Shown here in pieces: positions 6,855 through 13,239 of a stretch of 15,605 nt of DNA. Each line of letters opens with the position of its first letter. The stretch's first letter is position 1. The position numbers were made by a program, and so were the translations under genes. This stretch comes from a bacterium (lineage in GTDB: Bacteria; RBG-13-66-14). The DNA lies in assembly GCA_035528375.1 (NCBI GenBank), contig DATKYS010000020.1, positions 1-15,605 of the forward strand, written 5' to 3'. The notes beneath the pieces are model-generated. The model was not told the origin of the DNA and made no database searches. It was given only the letters and a program-made list of their open reading frames with translations.

Positions 6855-7874
6855 CTAGTTCCCGGCCTTGATGGCGCCCCAGGTGGTCGTGGTAACGGTA
6901 AGCTCGACATCGAAGGTCCAGACGAAATCGTCGCCTATATCGTTGCCTGCTTCGTCGGCCAGCGCGCCGTCCACGGTGCAGGTGATGGTTTCATCGTAGG
7001 GCAGGTCGTCGTCGGGGGTGAAGGTGCAGACGACATCGAGGGGGTCGGCGTCGTCAATGTCCAGATCGCCGGATATATCGCCGACGGGGGTGTACCAGAC
7101 GGACGCCGCGTGGGAGTCGGTGCTCACGGTCTTATCGCCGGACGCGAGGGTGGTGTCCTGGACGGTAAAGTCAATGGTGGTGGTGTCCACGCCCGAGTCG
7201 TCGTCCTTGCAGTGGAAGACGATGTCGGTGTCTATCGGCGTGTCGGTGTCGCCGTCGTCGGGAGCGAGGTCCTCCACGTAGGGCGGATCGGTGTCGGGCT
7301 CAACCGGGGTGTAGTCAATGTCCAGGTAGGGGTGGTTGCTGCCGGCCTCTTTCGAGTACCAGCGCTGGTAGTACGAGGAGCCGTAGCCCAAGCAGACGAC
7401 GCCGTAGTTGTCGTAGTCGCCGTCAACCCAGGCCTGGACCAGGTCGGTCACGTCGTAGGTTTTCCAGCCGCTGGGGACGCCGGCGTCGCCGCTGGCCCAG
7501 ACCGTGGCGTCGTCGAAGGCGAGCGGGGCCACGAGGGTCGCCTCATCCCAGGACTCGGTAACCCGGTAGATATCAGCATCTAGGGTGCCTGTCGGATAGC
7601 CATCGTAGCAGTAAACGTACATGTCGGCCGAGTTGATGGTGTAGCCATCGAGGCTGGAGAGGTCCCACTGGAGGACCGGCCGCTGATCGTAGTCGGGTTC
7701 CCTGTTAATGCGCAGCTCGGCGGAGCTGCCGTAGGGGCCGGAGCCGGTCCAGATCCAAGTGTCCTGGCTCGGCTCGATCTGGACGGTGTCCGCGGGACTG
7801 TAGGTCACACTGATGGCGGCGCCGAAGGACGACGCGGCAAAGAGACACAACAGAAGGATAGAAGCGTACTTCAT
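6855..7874 (-). CDS. Secreted DNRLRE (CBM96-like) plus Ig-like domain protein (array member 2)
   Basis: The 339-residue product has a signal peptide at 1-19. Residues about 25-190 match the DNRLRE-type carbohydrate-binding fold. They contain SQDTWIWTG (36-44), ELRINREPD (53-61), RPVLQWDLSSL (65-75), a YRVTESWDEATL strand (103-114), TYDVTDLVQAWVDG (139-152) and HPYLDIDYTP (181-190). An Ig-like Big_5-type domain follows (about 196-323). It is close in sequence to the one in the gene at 10934-12025, sharing DIVFHCKDDDSGVDTTTIDF. The end is TTTWGAIKAGN, the most divergent tail of the set, with Asn instead of the final Phe. The start has AAAGGAG upstream. The product is likely exported and may bind polysaccharide; that role is inferred from the domain only. 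Confidence 0.88.
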   Translation of the reverse strand: MKYASILLLCLFAASSFGAAISVTYSPADTVQIEPSQDTWIWTGSGPYGSSAELRINREPDYDQRPVLQWDLSSLDGYTINSADMYVYCYDGYPTGTLDADIYRVTESWDEATLVAPLAFDDATVWASGDAGVPSGWKTYDVTDLVQAWVDGDYDNYGVVCLGYGSSYYQRWYSKEAGSNHPYLDIDYTPVEPDTDPPYVEDLAPDDGDTDTPIDTDIVFHCKDDDSGVDTTTIDFTVQDTTLASGDKTVSTDSHAASVWYTPVGDISGDLDIDDADPLDVVCTFTPDDDLPYDETITCTVDGALADEAGNDIGDDFVWTFDVELTVTTTTWGAIKAGN

Positions 7875-7915
7875 CTTTTTCTCCTTTGGGTAATCGTAGT
7901 TTGAACCATGTTTAA

Positions 7916-7944
7916 ATGATACCGTTTTTACGGCGAGGTTGCAA
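7916..7944 (-). promoter_or_regulatory. Sigma-70-type promoter of the DNRLRE-domain gene
   Basis: On the minus strand, TTGCAA (7939-7944) and TATCAT (7916-7921) are separated by 17 bases. It lies 42 bases before the start codon. Both boxes match four or five of six consensus bases. Confidence 0.7.
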
Positions 7945-7986
7945 GTTTTTTCGTCCTAAACAAGGCGGGTTTCAGCCTGTGGTTGC

Positions 7987-8010
7987 AAAAGGCCCTCCCG
8001 AAGGAGGGCC
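7987..8010 (-). terminator. Rho-independent terminator of the secreted-protein gene at 8035
   Basis: A GGCCCTCC stem closes on a TTCG tetraloop and is followed by TTTT on the minus strand. It lies 25 bases past the stop. It has the same stem as the terminators at 9253, 10886 and 12318. Confidence 0.9.
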
Positions 8011-8034
8011 CTTTGCCGTTCTATCCGAGGTGTG

Positions 8035-9036
8035 TTAGAAATCGGACTTGATCATGCCCCAGGTGGTCGTAACGACGTTCGGGGGCTCTTCCTCGGTGTC
8101 GAAGGTCCATGTGTCCTCGCCCGCGTTGCCCAGGCCGTCCGCGGCTGACCAGTAGACCTCGACGGCCGTCTCGTAGCCGAAGTCGGTGTCGGGATCGTAG
8201 AAGATGCTGAAGGAGCCGTCACCGTTGTCGGTGATGTCGCAGTCCCCGGTCACGACCACCGAGTCAACCTCGACCGCGATGGTGTCGCCGTCCGTGCCGT
8301 AGTCGTCGTCCACGACGTCGAAGGCGATGTTGGCGTCAATCGGAACGTCCACGTCGCCGTCGGGCGGGTCGTAGTTTTCCCCGTAGGGGGGTTCCGCGTC
8401 GTCGTTGAAGTAGGCGCGCATGAGGTAGTTGTACCAGCCGGCGCTCCAGCCGGAGTAATCCTGGAAGTCGTGGTCGTACGGGCCGGCGAAGCCAACCTGC
8501 GGCCCGCCGGTGTCGGCGGTGTTGGTCCAATTGAAGAGGCCGTCGAAGTTGGCGTCATCGTCGTAGATCGGCGGGTCCATGGGCAGGTCTACCCAGACGA
8601 AACCGGAAGAGCCGGTGACTTCGAAATCGCTCTCCCAGAGCAATGAGCCAGTGTCCGGCCACCCGCCTGCATAGTCGTAAAACGCCGCGTGGCAGTAGTC
8701 GGTGCCGCCGGAATACATGTAGTAGTTGATCCGGTAGCCGGTGATGTAGCCCGCGGAGATACCCCAATCCGCGCCGTTGAACCACTTGCCCATCCGGATG
8801 CCGAGGGACGCCCAGGGGCAGTACGAACTCTCGCCGCCGTTGTCGTATAAGAACTCGGTCTCGGAGGGGGGTGGTGGGGGCAGGAACCGCACGGCGCTCG
8901 GCACGGGGGAGACAGGCCCGCTCTGAACGGCAAAGCCCGTGTCGGGGGCGTTGCTGATCGTCAGCTCGTACTCCTTGGCCATGCCCGCTCCCGCCAGAAC
9001 CAGGATAGCCAATGTAGAAACCAAAAGCTTTTTCAC
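8035..9036 (-). CDS. Secreted modular protein with C-terminal TTWGMIKSDF tail (array member 3)
   Basis: The 333-residue product starts at GTG 9036 (MKKLLVSTLAILVLAGAGMA, a signal peptide). This start has GAGGAG seven bases upstream and matches the next array gene. A longer frame reaches 9132 but lies over the promoter. A Pro-rich linker FLPPPPP (51-57) precedes LYDNG and a Trp/Tyr/Gly-rich beta domain (about 62-212). This domain shares its start and end (LMRAYFNDD) with its neighbours but has little similarity in between. An Ig-like domain follows (about 216-313) and then the tail. The last ~75 codons are closely matched by the remnant at 12365-12604. The function is unknown. Expression appears monocistronic. 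Confidence 0.85.
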   Translation of the reverse strand: MKKLLVSTLAILVLAGAGMAKEYELTISNAPDTGFAVQSGPVSPVPSAVRFLPPPPPSETEFLYDNGGESSYCPWASLGIRMGKWFNGADWGISAGYITGYRINYYMYSGGTDYCHAAFYDYAGGWPDTGSLLWESDFEVTGSSGFVWVDLPMDPPIYDDDANFDGLFNWTNTADTGGPQVGFAGPYDHDFQDYSGWSAGWYNYLMRAYFNDDAEPPYGENYDPPDGDVDVPIDANIAFDVVDDDYGTDGDTIAVEVDSVVVTGDCDITDNGDGSFSIFYDPDTDFGYETAVEVYWSAADGLGNAGEDTWTFDTEEEPPNVVTTTWGMIKSDF

Positions 9037-9087
9037 GTTTACTCCTCGTTTTTTTGGGGGGAAGGATTTCACAAATATGCACAAGAC

Positions 9088-9117
9088 ATTATATCGGAGT
9101 ATATCCCATAATGTAAA
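9088..9117 (-). promoter_or_regulatory. Sigma-70-type promoter of the gene at 8035-9036
   Basis: On the minus strand, TTTACA (9112-9117) and a perfect TATAAT (9088-9093) are separated by 18 bases. The predicted transcript start is about 45 bases before the GTG. The spacer contains GGGATATACTCC, an imperfect dyad. The leader between promoter and ribosome binding site has a C6A7 run on the minus strand. Confidence 0.75.
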
Positions 9118-9138
9118 GACATTTTTTTTCATTTATTG

Positions 9139-9176
9139 AGCCTTCATGCTGTTCTTTAATCGAAACCGAACACTCG
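9139..9176 (-). promoter_or_regulatory. Conserved upstream element, copy 1
   Basis: The words AGCCTTCATGCTG and ATCGAAACCGAACACTCG (top strand) begin about 22 bases upstream of the -35 box. They are identical at 10772-10809 and recognisable at 12125-12158, where the flanking sequence has diverged. This could be a regulator-binding site shared by three array genes. Confidence 0.45.
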
Positions 9177-9252
9177 CAATGTATTGGAGAATAAGCCATT
9201 AAAGTTGTTTGTTCACCGATTATCAGGTACATAGCGGGGCGGGACGGCGCCT

Positions 9253-9277
9253 AAAAAGGCCCTCCCGGAGGAGGGCC
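9253..9277 (-). terminator. Rho-independent terminator of the gene at 9301
   Basis: An eight-base-pair stem GGCCCTCC/GGAGGGCC with a TCCG loop is followed by five T on the minus strand. It lies 23 bases past the stop. Confidence 0.92.
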
Positions 9278-9300
9278 CTGTGCCGTTCTATCCGATGCGG

Positions 9301-10668
9301 CTAGAAATCGGCCTTGATCTGGCCCCAGGTGGCTTTCTCAACGCCTTCACCGGTGATGTTGAAACTCCAGACGATGTCGTCGTCGGTCGCGTTGCCCAGG
9401 TCGTCGGCCAGGCCGTCGGCCACGGTGCAGGTGATGGTGTCCGGGGGCAGCGGGTCTTCCGGGTCGAAGGTGCAGACCACATCGTTGATGTCGGAGTCGT
9501 CAATGTCCAGGCTGCCGGAGATGTCGCCGACGGGGGCGTACCCGGTGGATACGGCGCTGGAGCCGGTGCTCATGGCGCGGTTGCCGGGCGTAAGGCTGGT
9601 GTCCTCGACGGTGAAGTCAATGCTCCCGGTGTCCACGCCGATGCCGGGGTCGTAGACGTGGAAGACGATGTCGGTGTCCGGGTCCACGCCGGTGGCGCCG
9701 TCGGCCGGGTCACGCCCGCCCACGGTCGGGGCGGTGGCGTCCACGCCGAAGCTCCAGGTCTCGTCCGAGCCCATCTCGTTGCCCAAGAGGTCGGCCAAGC
9801 TGCCGTACACGGTCACGTCGTAGGTGCCGTCCTCGAAGGGGTCGTCCGGGTTGAAGGTGCAGGTGTAGTCCGAGGGGTCACCGGTGATGTCCAGGCTGCC
9901 CGGCACGTCGGCCTTCGCGCCGTCGTCCACGGCTCCGTCAATGGTCGTATCATCCACGCCCTTGTCGTCGTCCTTGGCGTGGAACACGAACTGGGTGTTG
10001 TCGGCGGTCCACCCGCCGTCCTCCGGGTCCTGGCCGTCCACGTAGGGGCCGGTAAAGTCATCGTCAATGACGACGCGGCACATGTGGGTGTAGTACGCGC
10101 TGTAATCGTACCAGTAACCCAGCCACAGCCAGCAGCTACCGGCATGCTTGGCATCATCCATCAGCACGCCGCCAGAGTCGTAAACATAGCTAAAACCGGG
10201 GTGGAAGACCTGGCCGCTGGTGAGCGTGGCCCCCGCTCCGGAAACGTCCACATCGAACCAGTTAAAGGTTGTGGAGCCGCTGTTGCCGGTGACGGTGAAG
10301 AGGGTGCTGCCGGTGGGGGTGCCGCCGCTGTCGTCGTAGAGCAGGCAGTCAACGTTAATGCTGCCGCCGTTGTACCAGTAGAAGCGGTAAGTCACCAGAT
10401 GGCAGGCGGACGGGGCGGTGAAGGTCGTGGCATAGGGACTGAGGCCGCCCCCAAAATAGCTGTTGCCGGAACCGTCATCCCAGTAAAGCTCAGTCTCACC
10501 GGGGGGGGGCGGCATGTAGCGCAGGCCGCCGGAGGTGGGGGCGACGGGCACGTACTGAATGACAGGGCCCGTGTCGGGGACGCTGCCGACCTCCAGCGTG
10601 TACTCCTTGGCCATGCCCGCTCCCGCCAGAACCAGGATAGCCAATGTAGAAACCAAAAGCTTTTTCAC
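9301..10668 (-). CDS. Secreted modular protein with two Ig-like domains and ATWGQIKADF tail (array member 4)
   Basis: At 455 residues this is the longest array member. It starts at GTG 10668 behind AAGGAG, with the same signal peptide (1-20) as the gene at 8035. A linker YMPPPPGETE (51-60) is encoded through a run of nine C. It leads into a beta domain (about 61-204) with YWDDG, TTFTAPSAC, LLYDDSGGTPTG and CRVVIDDD, as in the genes at 5363 and 10934. Two Ig-like Big_5-type domains follow. The first spans about 208-307 (ends GNEMGSDETWSF); the second spans about 313-436 (starts APTVGGRDPADGATGV, ends IVWSF). The second resembles those of the genes at 6855 and 10934. The tail is ATWGQIKADF. The gene is flanked exactly by the two ~351-bp direct repeats. 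The function is unknown; export is well supported. Confidence 0.87.
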   Translation of the reverse strand: MKKLLVSTLAILVLAGAGMAKEYTLEVGSVPDTGPVIQYVPVAPTSGGLRYMPPPPGETELYWDDGSGNSYFGGGLSPYATTFTAPSACHLVTYRFYWYNGGSINVDCLLYDDSGGTPTGSTLFTVTGNSGSTTFNWFDVDVSGAGATLTSGQVFHPGFSYVYDSGGVLMDDAKHAGSCWLWLGYWYDYSAYYTHMCRVVIDDDFTGPYVDGQDPEDGGWTADNTQFVFHAKDDDKGVDDTTIDGAVDDGAKADVPGSLDITGDPSDYTCTFNPDDPFEDGTYDVTVYGSLADLLGNEMGSDETWSFGVDATAPTVGGRDPADGATGVDPDTDIVFHVYDPGIGVDTGSIDFTVEDTSLTPGNRAMSTGSSAVSTGYAPVGDISGSLDIDDSDINDVVCTFDPEDPLPPDTITCTVADGLADDLGNATDDDIVWSFNITGEGVEKATWGQIKADF

Positions 10669-10720
10669 GTTTACTCCTTGGTTTTTTTGGGGGGAAGGGT
10701 TTCATAAATATGCGCAAGAC

Positions 10721-10750
10721 ATTATATCGAAGTATATCCCATAATGTAAA
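10721..10750 (-). promoter_or_regulatory. Sigma-70-type promoter of the gene at 9301-10668
   Basis: On the minus strand, TTTACA (10745-10750) and TATAAT (10721-10726) are separated by 18 bases. It is the same promoter as at 9088-9117 with one change in the spacer. Confidence 0.75.
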
Positions 10751-10771
10751 GACATTTTTTTTCATTTATTG

Positions 10772-10809
10772 AGCCTTCATGCTGTTCTTTAATCGAAACC
10801 GAACACTCG
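10772..10809 (-). promoter_or_regulatory. Conserved upstream element, copy 2
   Basis: It is identical to 9139-9176 and lies at the same distance from its promoter. It is part of the long direct repeat, so by itself it gives no independent sign of selection. Confidence 0.45.
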
Positions 10810-10885
10810 CAATGTATTGGAGAATAAGCCATTAAGGTTGTTTGTTCACCGATTATCAGGTACATAGCGGGGCGGGACGGCGCCT

Positions 10886-10910
10886 AAAAAGGCCCTCCCG
10901 GAGGAGGGCC
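10886..10910 (-). terminator. Rho-independent terminator of the gene at 10934
   Basis: It has the same GGCCCTCC/GGAGGGCC stem and five-T tail as at 9253-9277. It lies 23 bases past the stop. Confidence 0.92.
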
Positions 10911-10933
10911 CTGTGCCGTTCTATCCGATGCGG

Positions 10934-12025
10934 CTAGAAATCGGCCTTGATCACGCCCCAGGTGGTCGTAACGACGTTCGGGGCTTCCTCGGTGTCGAAG
11001 CTCCAGACGAAATCATCGCCCATCTCGTTAGCCTCGAGGTCGGCCAGTGCGCCGTCCACGGTGCAGGTGATGGTGTCCTCGTAGGGCAGGTCCGCGTCGG
11101 GGGTGAAGGTGCAGACGACATCGAGGAGGTCGGCGTCGTCAACGTCCAGGTCGCCGGCAATCTCACCGGCCGGGGAAGCGCCGAGCCGCGCGGCGGCGCC
11201 GGTGCTCACCACGAGAGATGCGCCCAACGTCGTGTCCTCGGCGGTGAAGTCTATGGTGGTGGTGTCCACGCCCGAGTCGTCGTCCTTGCAGTGGAAAACG
11301 ATGTCGGAGTCTATCGGCACGTCGGACTCACCGTCGGTGGGTTCCATATCGGCCACGAAGGGTGGGGTGGTGTCGGGCTCGGACAAGTCGTCGTCAACGA
11401 AGACGCGGATCAGCATGGCGCCGAAGGTGTCATAGTCGGACCAGCTGCCTCCGTCGAAATACCACCACGCCGAGTCGGCGGGTCCCGGGCCCTGGTTGTC
11501 CTGGGGGGCGTTGTCCTGGCCCTCGATGGAGTCGTCGCTCATGGCGAAGAACACGTCGCCCGTGCTGAGCAACGGCCTCGTCGCCAGATCGAACCGGACC
11601 CAGGTATCGCCTGAGTGAGAGCCCTCATAGAAGGTCTCGTACCCGCCCAGAAGACTGTTGTTGCGGTCCGGCTTGCCGGGCACGCCGACGTCCTCGCCCA
11701 GGATGTCGATGAAGAAGTTGCGGGCCGAGGAGTTGAAGCAGCACAGCTTGACGGCGACCACGAGGCAGTCGTAGGGCGCGATGAACTTCGAGGCGAAGCC
11801 GGCTATCCCTCCGCTCCAGTGGTAGTAGGCGCTGCCGTTGTCGTTGTAGAGCTCCTCCTCGGTGAGCGGCATGGGGGAGAGCGTGACGTAGTGCTCACCC
11901 GAAACCGGCGGTGTACCGCCAGTCAACGCTCCGCCGGTGTCGACCGAGACGGCCAGCTCGTGCACCTCGGCCGGGCTCGCACCGGCGAGGACCAGGAGCG
12001 CCAATGTAGCCACTAGCTTTTTCAC
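10934..12025 (-). CDS. Secreted modular protein with TTWGVIKADF tail (array member 5)
   Basis: The 363-residue product starts at GTG 12025, behind AAGGAG, with a signal peptide MKKLVATLALLVLAGASPA. The frame is open to 12109 but the extra residues are not signal-like. The beta domain (about 58-212) has LYNDNG, FIAPYDC (81-87), an ILGEDVGVPGKPD turn (108-120) and LIRVFVDDD (205-213). The layout matches the genes at 5363 and 9301. The Ig-like domain (about 221-345) is nearly that of the gene at 6855. The final EEAPNVV plus tail matches the remnant at 12365. The protein is thus a mosaic of segments found in different neighbours. No enzyme motif was seen. Confidence 0.86.
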   Translation of the reverse strand: MKKLVATLALLVLAGASPAEVHELAVSVDTGGALTGGTPPVSGEHYVTLSPMPLTEEELYNDNGSAYYHWSGGIAGFASKFIAPYDCLVVAVKLCCFNSSARNFFIDILGEDVGVPGKPDRNNSLLGGYETFYEGSHSGDTWVRFDLATRPLLSTGDVFFAMSDDSIEGQDNAPQDNQGPGPADSAWWYFDGGSWSDYDTFGAMLIRVFVDDDLSEPDTTPPFVADMEPTDGESDVPIDSDIVFHCKDDDSGVDTTTIDFTAEDTTLGASLVVSTGAAARLGASPAGEIAGDLDVDDADLLDVVCTFTPDADLPYEDTITCTVDGALADLEANEMGDDFVWSFDTEEAPNVVTTTWGVIKADF

Positions 12026-12074
12026 GATTGACTCCTTGTTTTCTTGCAGGGGGTTTTGGAGAGGGGTTCGAGGC

Positions 12075-12103
12075 ATCCTAGAGCAGAATTTCCAAAGATA
12101 CAA
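12075..12103 (-). promoter_or_regulatory. Weak candidate promoter of the gene at 10934-12025
   Basis: On the minus strand, TTGTAT (12098-12103) and TAGGAT (12075-12080) are separated by 17 bases. Each matches four of six consensus bases. The leader here differs from those of the two preceding genes. Confidence 0.35.
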
Positions 12104-12124
12104 GGGCATTTTGTCTATTTTTTA

Positions 12125-12158
12125 AGCCTTCATACTGTATATCGAAACCGGACACTCG
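12125..12158 (-). promoter_or_regulatory. Conserved upstream element, diverged copy 3
   Basis: AGCCTTCATACTG and ATCGAAACCGGACACTCG (top strand) match the elements at 9139 and 10772 with two substitutions and a shorter gap between the words. The adjoining promoter region is not conserved, so the words may be under selection. Confidence 0.45.
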
Positions 12159-12167
12159 TTGCGATGA

Positions 12168-12300
12168 CGTAGGGGCTGGTGTCCACACCCGCCCGTCTCA
12201 ACCCCTCTCCCCCACACTCCCCCCAGAGGGGGGAGGGAGTATATGGCAGCCCTCACCCTTAATCCCGTCGGCGCGCCGCTCCCACGGGGAGAGGGAAAAT
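12168..12300. repeat. Block of REP-like palindromic repeats
   Basis: It contains a GGGCTGGTGT/ACACCCGCCC hairpin with one G-T mismatch (12173-12194), a CCTCTCCCCCACACTCCCC/GGGGGGAG unit (about 12200-12240), and a unit with CCCGTCGGCGCGCCGCTCCC and GGGGAGAGGG (about 12249-12297). The last unit recurs at about 15308-15360. The block occupies the gap between the last complete array gene and the truncated remnant. Confidence 0.8.
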
Positions 12301-12317
12301 CGGCCGCACCGGTCCGC

Positions 12318-12342
12318 AAAAAGGCCCTCCCGGAGGAGGACC
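12318..12342 (-). terminator. Terminator downstream of the truncated array remnant
   Basis: It has the same stem as the other array terminators, except that one arm reads GGTCCTCC on the minus strand. This makes a U-G pair in the RNA. Five T follow. It is still likely functional although the gene is broken. Confidence 0.75.
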
Positions 12343-12364
12343 CTGTGCCGTTCTCGAAGATGGG

Positions 12365-12604
12365 CTAGAACTCGGTCTTGATCACGCCCCAGGTGGTCGT
12401 AACGACGTTCGGGGCTTCCTCGGTGTCAAAGGTCCATGTGTCCTCGCCCGCGTTGCCCAGGCCGTCCGCAGCGGACCAGTAGACCTCGACGGTCGTCTCA
12501 TAGTCGAAATCGTCGGGCAGATCATAGAGCACGTTGAATGAACCGTCACCGTTGTCGGTGATGTCGCAGTCCACGGTCACGTCCGTCCCCTCGATAAAGG
12601 GCTG
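12365..12604 (-). pseudogene. 5'-truncated remnant of a TTWGxIK-tailed secreted protein gene
   Basis: The frame runs from an in-frame TAA at 12605-12607 to the stop at 12365 and encodes only the end of an Ig-like domain plus EEAPNVV and the tail TTWGVIKTEF. From the motif CDITDNGDGSF onward, about 70 codons match the end of the gene at 8035-9036 at roughly nine bases in ten. The signal peptide and middle domain are absent. The only possible starts are internal GTG codons without a ribosome binding site. The break lies about 30 bases short of the hslV promoter. It reads as the eroded end of the array. Confidence 0.8.
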
Positions 12605-12635
12605 TTAAAGCAATGCCCAAGTTTATTATTTCCGC

Positions 12636-12664
12636 TTGCCGTAAGGGTTTGACGGATTTATAAT
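12636..12664 (+). promoter_or_regulatory. Sigma-70-type promoter of the hslV operon
   Basis: TTGCCG (12636-12641) and a perfect TATAAT (12659-12664) are separated by 17 bases. The predicted transcript start is near 12671, about 17 bases before the hslV ATG. The stretch is AT-rich against a GC-rich background. Confidence 0.75.
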
Positions 12665-12687
12665 TAGACCCGTGGGGGTAGAGAAAG

Positions 12688-13239
12688 ATGAAAAAAATGA
12701 GCTTTTCCGATTTACGGGCGACGACCGTCCTCTGCGTCCGCCGCGAGGGGAAGGTGGCCCTGGGCGGCGACGGCCAGGTCACCCTGGGCGATACGATATT
12801 AAAGGGCAGTGCCAAGAAGGTACGCAAGCTCCTGGACGGCAAGGTCCTGGCCGGTTTCGCCGGCGGCGTGGCCGACGCCATCACCCTCTTCGAGAAATTC
12901 GAGGGGATGCTTGAGGATCACCCGATGAGCCTCTCCAAGGCCGCCGTGGAGCTGGCGAAAATCTGGCGCACCGACAAGTACCTGCGCCGCCTGGAGGCGG
13001 TCCTCCTGGTGGCCGACACCGAGGAGACCCTTTTGATCTCCGGCTCGGGCGAGGTCATCGCCCCCGACGACGAGGTGGCCGCGGTGGGCTCCGGAGCGGG
13101 TTACGCCAGCGCCGCCGCCAAGGCCCTCGTCAAGCACACCGACCTCTCCGCCCGGGCCATCGTCGAAGAGGCGCTTTCCCTGGCCGGCGAAATCTGCATC
13201 TACTCGAACCAGAACATCACCGTCCTGGAGCTGGAGTAG
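12688..13239 (+). CDS. hslV: ATP-dependent protease subunit HslV (ClpQ)
   Basis: This 183-residue threonine peptidase forms the double-ring core of the HslVU protease, which degrades proteins unfolded by the ATPase HslU in the cytoplasm. The sequence [11 protein letters not shown] precedes [11 protein letters not shown]. This implies an 11-residue propeptide and Thr12 as nucleophile. Counted from Thr12, the other active-site residues fall where expected: Asp28 (mature 17) in GGDGQVTLG, Lys44 (mature 33) in SAKKVRKL, and Ser135 (mature 124) in [31 protein letters not shown] (57-72) and [15 protein letters not shown] (86-100) are also typical. A second ATG lies three codons in; the first is chosen as nearer the GGGGGTAG stretch. 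No hslU lies next to it, which is unusual. Confidence 0.96.
   Translation: MKKMSFSDLRATTVLCVRREGKVALGGDGQVTLGDTILKGSAKKVRKLLDGKVLAGFAGGVADAITLFEKFEGMLEDHPMSLSKAAVELAKIWRTDKYLRRLEAVLLVADTEETLLISGSGEVIAPDDEVAAVGSGAGYASAAAKALVKHTDLSARAIVEEALSLAGEICIYSNQNITVLELE

Larger units (their letters stand above)
8969..9319. repeat. Direct repeat, copy 1 (about 351 bp, partner at 10601-10952)
   Basis: This segment is nearly identical to 10601-10952, with about eight differences counted by eye, including one single-base indel. In minus-strand order it holds the last codons (IKADF) and stop of the gene at 9301, its terminator, the conserved upstream element, the promoter, the ribosome binding site and the signal-peptide codons of the gene at 8035. 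The two copies flank the gene at 9301-10668 exactly. Confidence 0.92.
10601..10952. repeat. Direct repeat, copy 2 (partner at 8969-9319)
   Basis: In minus-strand order it holds the last codons of the gene at 10934, its terminator, upstream element, promoter, ribosome binding site and the signal-peptide codons of the gene at 9301. The offset from copy 1 is 1632-1633 bases, exactly one gene plus one spacer. This is the mark of a tandem duplication or of ongoing gene conversion. Confidence 0.92.

Noticed and set aside
9280-10707. 475-residue plus-strand frame opposite array member 4
   Set aside because: It is a shadow of the minus-strand gene. It would have to read through the minus-strand promoter and signal-peptide codons, and no ribosome binding site was seen.
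12050-12080. Possible tRNA T-arm (GGGGTTCGAGGC)
   Set aside because: No matching acceptor, D or anticodon arms could be drawn on either strand.
12649-12664. TTGACG as the -35 box of the hslV promoter
   Set aside because: It lies only four bases from TATAAT. TTGCCG at 12636 has the correct 17-base spacing.
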